The position numbers and the translations under genes are program-made. DNA of 64,000 nt. It comes from Ephemerocybe angulata (lineage: Eukaryota > Basidiomycota > Agaricomycetes > Agaricales > Psathyrellaceae). The DNA lies in assembly GCA_013368325.1 (NCBI GenBank), contig JAACJK010000008.1, forward strand, positions 310,001 through 374,000, given 5' to 3'. Below the pieces are notes generated by a model. The model was not told where the DNA came from, made no database searches, and saw only the letters and a program-made list of their open reading frames with translations. Below are positions 1-9,763 of this stretch, one piece after another. The stretch's first letter is position 1. The number at the start of each line of letters is the position of its first letter.

Positions 1-504
1 AGAGCATAATCCCGTGGTTGTGGTCGTTGTGCAAGTGGTGCCAGACGACGGCGGGAAGCTCTACCAAAGTTGCTAAAGGTCGGTGATGTAACTAATTGTT
101 AACATCGGCTAGAAATGGTTTCTGACGGCTCTCACATTGACAGGTTCCGAACAGCTTCCTGAGGAGTACAGGTAAAAACCTGCATATTTTGCTCTTAGTT
201 AGGATCCAGGAACAAATATGAGTATTCCCCAGAACTCCTCACACTACTCTCGGCCTTTGGTGAAATCCGACAGGGTCACATTTGCCCGGGCAGAAAGAGT
301 CACCCGCGGCAATCCCATTTGAGTCAGTCCGAACAAAGATAGGAAAGGTATATAATGTATGTCCACAAAATTATCCAGCCTTCCGGAGTGTATCTACCAA
401 TAAAGCAAGAAAGAGATGCGCTAGGTTGATACCAAGGGGTAAATGAGAACGAAGAGGTCAGTATGTAGAGATGAAGCAGAGAAGGGAGACAGGCATTGAT
501 CTAC
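1..504. other. Intergenic, no gene seen
   Basis: This stretch lies downstream of the aminotransferase gene. I see no open frame with recognisable protein similarity, no tRNA and no clear repeat. It presumably contains the 3' UTR of the minus-strand aminotransferase. Confidence 0.5.
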
Positions 505-1904
505 TTATACCACTGGGACGGACCAACCCTCAAAATCGACTTTTCCGGACTGGATATCCATCAAGTGGTCAAAGAGGCCCTTTCCAACAGGCCCAAGACC
601 ACCATCATGCTGAGGGAGCACCACCTCCTCGTCCCATCCCTGGTATCCAATCCTACCCACCGGGGCGACAGCCACGGCAGTCCCAACACCGAAGATCTCG
701 AGCAGCTTCCCTTCGTCCGACCAGACCTTGATCTCGGACATGGTGATCGGAATTTCGTGGGTATAGATTTTCTGCGAGGCAGGGACGCCGGGGAGGAGCG
801 ACTTTCCCTTGGTATGGGCATCGAGGAGGGAGAGGACGGATGAGCGGGTGACGCCAGGAAGGATGGTGCCGTCCAGCGGGGGAGTAAAAGCATCCAAGGC
901 TCCGTCTGCGCGCTTGACAATCGCAAACACGTTCATCGCCCCGACCTCCGTGATCCTGTCACCGAAGAGCCACAAAATCTGTTCGTAGCCCTTCTTCGCG
1001 GCCTCCCTCTGTGGTGCGAATCCGGGTGCGTAGTTTAAGCCGAGCTTGTGGCCGCCGGTTCCTCCAGGCCATGCACGGACGCTCTCGCTCACGGCGAGCA
1101 AAGAGATGCCGCGAGCTTTGCTTTTGAAGTAAGGGCCAGTGGGCGTTACGACGACGTAGAGGCAGGCCGCGTCGGATGCTGCGACACCGAGGGCAGGGCG
1201 CGTGCCGATCATGGTGGGGCGGAGGTACAGACTGTATCCGGGCTTGTTGGGGATCCAGCGCTTTTCAATCTCTACGAGACGCTTGATGAGGACAAGGAGG
1301 GCGTCTCCGTCGAAGGGCTGCCAGGAGGTGAGCTCAGATTCGTAAAGCCGAGCAGGACTGGGGACTCACAGGAAGAGCAACACGTTCTGCGGATCTAGCT
1401 AAGCGCTCCATGTTCTTCTGAGGCCTGAACAAACGGGGTTCTCCATCTGGTCCAAGATATGCCTGAAGGGGAGAGGTGAAAGGTTGCACGGGTTTGAAAG
1501 GTGGATGGAACGTACCTTCATTCCCTCGAAAACGTTGGGGCAGTACTGGAAACACGAGGACATAGGATCAAGCACAAGAGGTGCATATGGCTTGATTTCT
1601 GGAGTACCCCAGCCATGCTCCGGATCGTAGTTGACAATAAGCATATGGTCAGTTTGCGTCTGCTGAGCCATTAGTCCCCTGAGTATTGCGCGAACAAACG
1701 TGTTGGGCACGTACCTGACCGAATGTCATGGTTTCGGGAACGGGGAGGGGCTTGAGTTGCTCTGCGAGCTTGACGACAAGCTTAGAGGCCTACATCAAGG
1801 AAGATAAGATCGAGTCAGTCAGAGGACCTTGAGGAAAGGGAAGTATTGAGGCTTACGTCGAGCTTAGCCTTGGGCTGGCCGTTCGTTGAGTTTTGGATAG
1901 CCAT
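505..1904 (-). CDS. Branched-chain amino acid aminotransferase (multi-exon)
   Basis: This is a PLP-dependent fold-type IV transaminase that interconverts Leu/Ile/Val and their 2-oxo acids (EC 2.6.1.42), the last step of synthesis and first step of catabolism. The spliced reading starts MAIQNSTNGQ and runs through at least five exons. Recognisable family segments are DHMLIVNYDPEHGWG, QYCPNVFEGMK, LFRPQKNMERL, YLRPTMIGT and the PLP-lysine segment GTGGHKLGLNYAP, followed by the EVGAMN and DGTILPGVTR blocks. Introns are short with GT-AG borders, for example after KAKLD, after TFGQ and after FEGMK. The length, about 380 residues, fits the family. The N-terminus is short with no obvious mitochondrial presequence, so a cytosolic form is likely (inference). 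The start is the first ATG in frame with conserved exon 1. Confidence 0.93.
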
Positions 1905-2513
1905 CGTAGTTGTTCCAGACAATCGAGGAATGGGGGAAGGGTCAATCTCTCTTCCCAGAAGGTCAAATGGGTGAATGTGGGGGAGCTAAAGCAAAGTGCG
2001 AATTGCACAACCTGGAGGAGTCATTCGTCATGCTCGTGTGTGATAAAGAAAACGCGAAGGGAAAATTTGTTCTCCCCGTGGACCCGTCGATCGAAGTCGG
2101 CAATCATCGGTCTTGCACAGGATCTTATCCGGGGGTATCTTATCTAATCTTGGAATTCTGAATAGGCGCCTGCGCCACAGCCATGGGCGCTCGAGATTCA
2201 CAAGCACACCCAATGAGGTTCGGTACGTCGCGGAAATCCAGGAATCCAACCGATTCAGTCTCCCAGAGCGCCAGTCCGAGATTGAGAGGACTTGAATAGA
2301 TGCCTGTTCAACAGGTGAAACTCCAGGACGATTGAGAAGCTACAAGAGATGCACAACGGTGTTAGGGTGAAAAACGGCGCTTTTGGTGGTAAGACTACAA
2401 TGATAGCCAGGGTCAACAATCAGTAACTACTGCAGAAGGGTGAGAAGCGAAGACCTCGTATCGCTGTTAGGACTGCGCACGGTGGTGGTGGAACGGGAAT
2501 GACACTGATTGGG
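1905..2513. other. Intergenic, probable aminotransferase promoter
   Basis: About 0.6 kb separates two minus-strand genes. It should carry the promoter of the aminotransferase and the 3' UTR of its upstream neighbour. I see no convincing gene and no strong TATA box. Confidence 0.4.
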
Positions 2514-3228
2514 TCAGGGTTGCAGCGTGAAGCCTTGAGCTAAAGCTTGAATCGCAGTCGTAAAATGGTGTACAAACTGAACGAGCTTCTTTCGCGCCAT
2601 AGCTGGGAGGAGCATTGAAGGAGAGTCAACGTCACTAAATGTTGTAGTCCACAACATAGACTTACCTTGCTCCTGCTCAGCCACTTGAATCCTTTCCACA
2701 TCATCCGTGAGCCTGTTGAGGTGGTTCTCTCGCTCAAACCGTGGCCTAGAAACCATCCAAGCGTGCGTCTCAAGGATAACGCTAATAAGACGCGATGTGA
2801 GCTCTACAAGATTTCGGTCAGCGAGCGTATATGCGGAATATCGATCTCTGGTGCTTACCCTGCTGGAAGTCGTCGTCTACAGAGATGTTCTCGTGGAAGG
2901 GCCGCCCGATCTCCTCGCTCGAGTCGAATTGTGCGAATGGAGTTTCGGCGAGCTCAGAGATGCTCTGGGGCATTGTAGAGGAAGACCTCGCTCGGCGTCC
3001 GGTCGGAGCATTGATCAGGCCTACGACATCTTCAGCTTTGGGACCTTTTTTTGGATATATGCGCCCGAGCCCCCAAGTCATGCAAACTGAGTTTGCATGA
3101 CTTGGGGGCGGCTGGGTAGACGGCGGGGGAAGGGCACCTGGCGACGACGACATTTGTTCTAAGCTCAACTGATCCTTGTCGTCGGTCATTTTTGGGGATG
3201 ATTGGATGGGTGAAGAGATGTTGTCCAT
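2514..3228 (-). CDS. Hypothetical coiled-coil protein, three exons
   Basis: I do not recognise this family. The spliced reading starts MDNISSPIQSS and has a Pro/Ser-rich N-terminus (SPGALPPPSTQPPP), a basic patch (TGRRARSSS), and a C-terminal helical region beginning ELTSRLISVILETHAW and ending AIQALAQGFTLQP, about 205 residues in all. Two introns have good GT-AG borders: gtaagcacc to cttgtag after DDDFQQ, and gtaagtcta to ctcccag after AEQEQ. Both keep the frame open. The C-terminal half looks amphipathic and could be a coiled-coil subunit of a complex (inference). The middle of exon 1 contains a perfect 19-bp inverted repeat, which is odd for coding DNA, so the reading around residues 45-60 is less certain. 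Later ATGs (MTDDKD, MSSSPG) could also be the start. Confidence 0.6.
3069..3109. repeat. Perfect 19-bp inverted repeat with 3-nt loop
   Basis: The left arm (3069-3087) is the exact reverse complement of the right arm (3091-3109), separated by TGA. The arms contain CCAAGTCATGCAAAC. It lies inside exon 1 of the hypothetical minus-strand gene. Confidence 0.93.
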
Positions 3229-4005
3229 TGCAACTTCTTTAGAAATACGGGTAGAGTCTGAATGCTGTGGGGGCCTGTGGAAGGAGGCCCATTGGAGAAG
3301 CCTGGAGGGACTTTACAGTTTTAAATTATGTAAGTAGAAGCGCCTCGTAGCTGTCAATGGACGCGTTCTTCTTCTGGCATCCCCTAAAACGGGAAAAACG
3401 GGCCGAAGCGCACGCGTAGCGCGCTTAAAGACGCGCCCGAGGTTCGATCACATGAGCACTTTACGAGGCCTGATCCAGAACCTAGATGCCAGTTGCTACA
3501 AGCCCGGGGAGAACGTCAGAAAATCTCTCTGTAATTTCTCATCGAGGTTAAAAGAGGCCCGTGCCGAGGAGAAGTCACGCATGAGAAAGCAGGACCATGA
3601 AAGGAGTTAAATTCGTTAAGCGCCCTTCAAGTTGTTATTGACTGGCCCTGTTATTGACTGGCGGTGATTTCGGGGAGAAAATAACAAGGATAGCCTTCCC
3701 GCTGGGTGACGTTCCGTATAACGGGTGAAGCACGGATGCTAGACTACAATGAAGAATCCAACAATAGCACAGATGGCTGTCGCAGAGATACACTTGGAAG
3801 AGGTAAGTAAAGCGTCAGATGGAAATTGCAATGCCCACCTAGCACCGACGCCATGTCAAGCTTAATAGTTGTCTGAGCAAACCACCCTTTATGATCGCAG
3901 TGTTCTTGAATACGTGTGAGGGTGACACAGGGCCACAGGCCCAGTCTGATTTCGGTTTCCGTGTGCAAGAGATTCCATCATCAGGTCGCCTACTGTCCGG
4001 TGGAT
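3229..4005. other. Intergenic, no gene seen
   Basis: This region lies upstream of the minus-strand hypothetical gene and ends at the MITE. One copy of the TTAAGCGCCC motif is at 3616-3625. A short direct repeat, TTATTGACTGGC, is near 3636-3665. No coding evidence is visible. Confidence 0.4.
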
Positions 4006-4678
4006 CCGGATAATTCAATTGAGGAACCCCCCTTCCCCCTAAAACCCCCGTTTGATGCAGGTTTGAGCAGAACTGATGGATTTTTGTTTGTTGACGCTTG
4101 ACGACGTCGGCCGCTGGTGATCCAGGATGGTGATCGCCAGCGCCGGGTGAGCGGGAAGGCGCGCCTGATGCGGACCAGGACAGGGCACGGATCTCAGCCT
4201 CAGCAGTGTTTGAAGGGCTTCAATGCCTAAGTTCAAGCATGCAGACCTCTAGAAAATAACTATATACATCCTGGACCCAGAAAATAGACATATTTCGATG
4301 ATATGATGCATAGATTGTCAGATCTCTATTATGGTTCATGTGCAATGAAATCTAATCTAATCAGCAGAAGATCGCCTAATACCTCTGTATATTGGGAAAG
4401 AAAATCACTTCTACTGAGATGTAAGAAGTATAGAGGACGGAATATGTTTAATTCGTCTCACGTAGGGCAAATACTCCAGTATAATCGCCCTCCTAGCTTT
4501 GCACGCAGGCGGCTTCCCGCGCGCCCTTTCCGCATTCGGACATCAGCGCCCCGCCCAGCTCCAGCCATCATGATAGCTTCGGCAGCCCGCCGAGGTGACG
4601 GCAGAGGGTTTCTCAATAAGCTGTTGAGAAACCCTGGGATTCCCCGGGGAAGGGGGGTTCCCAAATTGAATTATCCGG
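4006..4678. mobile_element. MITE: 673-bp non-autonomous DNA transposon
   Basis: The two ends are inverted copies of each other over about 35 bp. The left end begins CCGGATAATTCAATT and continues GGAACCCCCCTTCCCC; the right end is its reverse complement apart from a 2-base difference in the middle. The element is flanked on both sides by the direct repeat TGGAT (4001-4005 and 4679-4683), a 5-bp target-site duplication. It encodes no recognisable transposase, so it would need one supplied in trans. I cannot assign a superfamily with confidence. Confidence 0.85.
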
Positions 4679-5164
4679 TGGATCCCACAAGCATGAGTGT
4701 TTCAAAAACGGGGTACATATACACCCTATCACCGGGGTACGCATACGCAAAACCGGTCGGAGGTGGCTCAAAAAATCCAGACAAGTTCCAGACGAACAGA
4801 GGTTTTCTTGGGTTTCCAGTCCTGAGCGGTCCCGACTCCCGAGCTGATGGTCACCGTTGTCGGTCTGTAGAAGCCGCCCACGAAATCCAAAAGTGGACAG
4901 AGAACATGTATAGACGCCGAAGGAAGCGCCAATCCAACACGAGGCTCTCTGGATCTTCTTGTTGACGGTCAGAATGCAGAAATCGAACGATTTCAGGCGG
5001 AAATGGAGGATGGTCCGAAGGTCAGGGAGATCCCGATGGGGTTATGTAAGCGAGCCAATCAGATGGCTTGATGGTCTGCTCGTCCGACTTTCGAGGTTGC
5101 CAGTTCTTGACTTAAACCTCGACGTCGACTGGCAGCGACGACGACGAGGGCGACGACAACGACA
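4679..5164. other. Upstream region of the Ser/Pro-rich gene
   Basis: About 0.5 kb between the MITE and the start codon at 5165. No gene seen. The last 60 bases are a GAC/GACGAC-rich stretch immediately before the ATG. Confidence 0.4.
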
Positions 5165-8100
5165 ATGAGCTCTCCATCGCCAGCCAACAGCCCCAACATC
5201 TCCTACGTGATACCCTGCTCGCTTTCGCCCCGTCGTGGGTCAGTCTCCAGCTCTCCACCAACTTCCCCGCTTCCATCAACGCCGCCGACGATGGCGACAA
5301 CAGTTGGCTATGAGCCAGAGTATATCACCAGCGACGACCCATCTCAGTGGGGTATATCTCGCCTAGTACGCTTCGACAACGAATGTGTCGTTATACCCGA
5401 ATCCGAGTGGTTCGCCCACTCGGATGACCCCAACGGCGACGGCGGGAGCACCAGCAAAGGCGGGTTGAAATCCGTCTTCGGATTGAACAAGATGAAGAAG
5501 GTCGTCATGGTCAACAAGACCTACTCTCTGCCCCTTTGGCCCGCCGGAGGCGCGAGCTCGTCGAAGGCAGAAGACGAAGTCGTGACCGAGAGTGGAACCG
5601 AGGACGAAGGTTCGCACCACCAGCGGAAGGTCGTGCGACTCAACTTCAAAGTTCCTATCCCAAAGTGCGTATTTTCCCCTCCTTACTCTCAGCGTTGGTC
5701 ATATTCGTTCTTCCCGCGAGCGAATACGGCGGCGGTCGTGTCGTTTCCCGAGAATGCTAACGCGTCGCTGCAGATTCACCCCTGAACGACCCACGAACGC
5801 CTCCCGGCACCCTCACCTACGCTCGCCTAGTGTAGAATACCCCACGCATTCACTGCCGAACGCTCGAGGTCGCAAAGATACCCGGAGTCGCTCTCCTCCG
5901 CTTGCATCACCAACGGCACCGCCCATATCACCCATCCTTGTCCACAGAAATATCTCTCCTGAGGCGTCTCGATCTCCATCTCGCAGCTTCAATACGCCAT
6001 CCTCTCCATCTCTGGGACCTCAACTGCACGAAACGCCTCTTTTGCACCACCCACATAATGCTCTGTATACCAACCCTCGTGTGGATGCATCATACCTCCC
6101 ATCGTCTTCCCCGCCCGGCGCTGGGGCGGCTTCTATTTTGCACCACCATAGTGCCAACTCCATATCCCAATCCAACTCCACAGGCTCGACTTCTTCGGTG
6201 TCATCGCCACTACCACATGCAACCGCGCCGATGGACCCATCTATCTTCGCTATCCTCCCGGAGCTCGTGCCCCTGCGTCCTTGCTGCCCGAATTGCAACA
6301 AACCGCTCGAAGAAGCGCTGAAACAGGGCGAAGAATGGAAGGAGAAATTTACTAAAGGCGCAAGGAGGCGCCGAAGACGAAGCTCAAGTGCCGCTAGCAC
6401 GACAAGCGTTGCTAGCAGCGTCATTTGCGTGGACGGTGGCGCACCAGCGGGAGGAGTTGTTGCTACATCCGGAGCGGCTAATATTCCTCCGGCGATGGTT
6501 GTCCACCCGGCTTTGACAGACGTCCCTGTCGTTTCGACGAATCGGGTCGCGGTCGTTCCCATCTCAGTCAGGAGACCTGCCCTCTCCGTTTCCACTGCCA
6601 CCACCCTTTCCTCCGAGTCTGTTGAAGAAACAGACGAGGAACACGAGCATGATGTAGACGCCGATGGAGAAACCGAGCCTGAGACCGAGCCTGAAGGCCC
6701 GGAGTCCGCCACTGAGGAGGATGGGGAGCCCATCACATGTGGAAAACTAACACGGGCTGTGGTGGACGAGGTCGAGGGGCTGAAAAGGAGGAGCGCTAGC
6801 GGTACGAACCTGAGCAAACTGGTGATTCCTAGTGCAAGCACGAATGTCAAAGCCGCCGCCGGCGTTGCAGTGCCATTGCCGACTTCCAGCTCGAGTTCCG
6901 AGTCTCTCCCGACTTCGACAGGGGCGACGAGAGCATCGAGCACGAGGGCTTTCTTGGATGTGCCGCAGCATACGCGAGGGTTCCATGTACATGAGCGTGT
7001 CGCGTCTGGCGGGTCGATGAACTCGGTCTCGAGTTCTGGCAGTAACGGAAGTGGGGGCAATGGAAGCGGGAATGAGTCGACTGGGAGTGCTGGGAGTAGA
7101 GGAAGTGCGAGGAGCCGAGGGAGCGCGGGCAGTGGTGGCAGCCAGAGGGTTCCCGGCAAGTCCATCCTGAAAAACGCATCGCCGCTACCTTCTCCTGTGG
7201 GATCCACATTCGGATCGTCCGTGCCTTCAACTCCGGACGGCAAGTTCGACGTACGAAGTAAGCGGCATAGCTACAATGGGACGCCAAGGAGTACCAAGGA
7301 GCGGGAGGCGATGAAGGAAATGGAGAGGAGGAGGGAGCGGCAGGAGAGCGAGGTGGTGATGGTGAACACGCTGATGAACATGAACATTGGGAGCAAGGAC
7401 AAGATCAGGAGGAGCAGGAACGGGGGGAGCCCGAAGAATGGGAGTGCACCGAGCGTTTTGAACAGCCCGCGGACGATCGATTTGGGTGGCAAGAAGAAGG
7501 GGTTGTGTGGGGATGACTACTTTGGGCCTTGTTCTGGGAGGGAAGAGGACGATGATGAGGATGGGCTGTTCCCGCTGCCGAGAGCGAGCCCTGGAGGGAG
7601 TCCCAATGGTGCGTAACTGTTACCTGTTTTTGAAACCAGGATATTGACGCTGTTTACAGCTACGCCTGGTACGGGCAACACACCACGCACCAGCGCGCAC
7701 ACTACGCCTCGAGGCTCAAACACTCCGGAGACGCAACTCACCCCGCGTGGGGGCAGTCCATATGCCAGTCCACGCGTCAGCCCCCGCCCCAGCCCCAGGG
7801 TCAGCCCCCGCGGGAGTCCGCCGAGTCCGCTGGCCGTCGTCCCGCCGATCAAGGGCGAGGTGCTTGCGGTGCAAGGAGAGGTGGAGGGGGAGGTGCTCAA
7901 GGGGAGCATCACCCGGCATGTGCGAACCGCGTCTGAGCCCATGAGTTTGCGTGGGCACGACTTCCCCCGCGCGCCGCCTGTGAAGGAGAGCAAGTCCAGT
8001 GCCAGCGTCGCCTCGAGCCCCGCGCGCCCGCGTCCGAAGCCGCAGCGCAAGACGTCGAATTCGTTTAGTGCGATTGGGCGGAATCTGAGGGCGCTGAAGG

Positions 8101-8168
8101 GGGTGGGCGCGGATATGGTGAAGGGCCTGGGGAATATGGGGGGCATGGCTGGCGGGCCTGGGTATTGA
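5165..8168 (+). CDS. Large Ser/Pro-rich basidiomycete protein, unknown function
   Basis: The start codon at 5165 opens MSSPSPANSPNISYV. The N-terminal ~170 residues are the most structured part (YITSDDPSQWGISRLVRFDN and VVRLNFKVPIPK). An intron (gtgcgtattt to gctgcag, about 5668-5774) leads to FTPERPTNASRHPHLRS and a very long low-complexity exon. That exon contains a CPNCNKPL Cys pair, an Arg run, an acidic stretch, Gly/Ser runs, and ends SPGGSPNG. A second intron (about 7611-7660) joins TPGTGNTPRTSAHTTPRG and SPR repeats (SPRVSPRPSPRVSPRGS), ending NMGGMAGGPGY. The total is about 950 residues. Disorder with many SP/TP sites suggests phosphorylation (inference). A 407-codon open frame on the opposite strand is a composition shadow. 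No enzymatic domain is recognised. Confidence 0.75.
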
Positions 8169-8855
8169 GTTTTCTTTTCGCGCTTTCTTGCTGGTAGCGA
8201 ATTGTTCTTTTAATGTTGTATTGCTTCGCTTCGCTTCGTACATACCCTTTTTTTGCTTTGCTTCACTGATACCCACATCATGACTGCTATGACTTACGAC
8301 TACGATACGAACTACTTACTATATCCACCCACTAGCTAATACGTTTCTACTCACTAGTACCCTTAACATTGGAATACCCGACCGGCCTCTCGAGGTCAAT
8401 CACACTCATTTGATTTTTGCTTCTCATCAACTCTCATGATTTTTGCGATTCGGAGTTAGCACCGGGCTGGACTACAATTCGAAGTGCCTGAAGCTTTCTA
8501 ACTCTTAGACACACATCTATGAGCCCAAGTACAGAAAGGCGCTCGTTGCCCACGCGCCTTTAGCTTTAGCGCCCATTGCGATGCCAGACATTCGGGTTAT
8601 GTAACCAATCTGCAAATAATACCGGCCGGCCGTGTTCATCGTCGACTACGACAGCGACGACCACGACGGAGGACCTTATCTAGGCAGATGTATGCCCAGG
8701 CTTAAGTTTATCCATATCTTCATGTCTCTTTTTCTGCTCAGAGAGCACTGAAAGCCCTGTTTGCCGTTTACGGCCTTGAATGTCACATCCAGGTCCGGCG
8801 CGGGTCGAAGCGAGGTTGAAACGTTGACTCTCAACCTCGTCCTCATCTAACACCT
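8169..8855. other. Intergenic: 3' UTR and thymidylate kinase upstream region
   Basis: Contains a T-rich tract after the stop at 8168 and a short TTCGC repeat (about 8223-8238). No gene seen. The half nearer 8856 should hold the promoter of thymidylate kinase. Confidence 0.4.
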
Positions 8856-9644
8856 ATGACAACCAAACGGGCACCTTTTATCGTCGTCGAAGGGCTTGAT
8901 CGTTCAGGAAAGACGACTCAAACTTCATTACTTCAGGCACGGCTCGAGAAGGAGAATGTACCGAACAGACTGCTCAAATTTCCAGGTACGTTCTCGATCT
9001 TTATACAGAGACCATACTTAAACAGCTTGTGCCGCAGATCGAACTACTACTATCGGGAAGATGATAGACTCGTATCTCAAATCGACCTCGGAGCTGGACG
9101 ACCATGTCATCCATTTGTTGTTTTCCGCAAATCGCTGGGAGTTAGCGTACGTATAGCGTCGCTACCTACTACTCACTGCATCGCTCCATCTCCAATCCAC
9201 AGATCGACTATCGAGAACCTGCTTAACGAAGGTGTGACTGTTATCGCAGACCGATACGCGTTTTCTGGGATAGCATTCTCTGCTTCGAAGGTGGAAGCAT
9301 CCGACGCGACCGTGCCTAAGCTGCCCTTCGAATGGTGCAGGGCCCCCGATATTGGCCTCCCAGCACCGGATGCTGTTCTCTTCCTCGACATTGCGCCGGA
9401 GCAAGCTAGGCTCCGAGGCGGATATGGCGATGAGCGGTACGAGAAGGAGGAGATGCAAGCCCGAGTACGTCAGGCGTTCAAGCGGATCGGCGAGGAAGCC
9501 GAGGAAGGCACACTCTGGGTTGTGGTGGATGCAGGAAGCGAGAGAGACGTTGTTGCTGAGGAGATGTGGGGTTCTGTTGAAGCTTTGGTGCAAAGAGGTT
9601 TGACTGCACCTGTAGGGCGTCTATGGAAAGATAGGGTTCTGTGA
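8856..9644 (+). CDS. Thymidylate kinase (dTMP kinase), CDC8-type
   Basis: The enzyme phosphorylates dTMP to dTDP with ATP (EC 2.7.4.9) for dTTP synthesis. The P-loop is in FIVVEGLDRSGKTTQ at residues ~8-22. After a first intron (gtacgttctc to gccgcag) the reading is DRTTTIGKMIDSYL and HLLFSANRWELA. After a second intron (gtacgtatag to atccacag) it is STIENLLNEGVTVIADRYAFSG, which carries the DRY motif for dTMP binding. CRAPDIGLPAPDAVLFLD and a LID-like RGGYGDERYE follow. The spliced length, about 225 residues, matches the family. Both introns must be removed to restore the conserved DR(T)TxIG and SANRWE blocks. The next gene starts only 119 bp downstream on the same strand. Confidence 0.95.
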   Translation: MTTKRAPFIVVEGLDRSGKTTQTSLLQARLEKENVPNRLLKFPGTFSIFIQRPYLNSLCRRSNYYYREDDRLVSQIDLGAGRPCHPFVVFRKSLGVSVRIASLPTTHCIAPSPIHRSTIENLLNEGVTVIADRYAFSGIAFSASKVEASDATVPKLPFEWCRAPDIGLPAPDAVLFLDIAPEQARLRGGYGDERYEKEEMQARVRQAFKRIGEEAEEGTLWVVVDAGSERDVVAEEMWGSVEALVQRGLTAPVGRLWKDRVL

Positions 9645-9763
9645 TCGCGGTATTCTTCCCCAAAATCTAAATGCTTCTTGTCCCTGACGTGACCTTCCTT
9701 CCCCCGAGGCTAACAACCGTCACGCGTAACGTCACAAAGACCACCCTTTCATCCCGAACCGCC

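Noticed and set aside
6020..7243. 407-codon open frame on the minus strand
   Set aside because: It is antisense to the Ser/Pro-rich gene and its Ser/Leu/Pro-rich composition is a by-product of that gene's codon pattern.
9671..9763. Longer N-terminus for the first F-box gene
   Set aside because: The ATG is 26 bp from the upstream stop codon, and the extra 31 residues have no counterpart in related F-box proteins; the ATG at 9764 has a better context.
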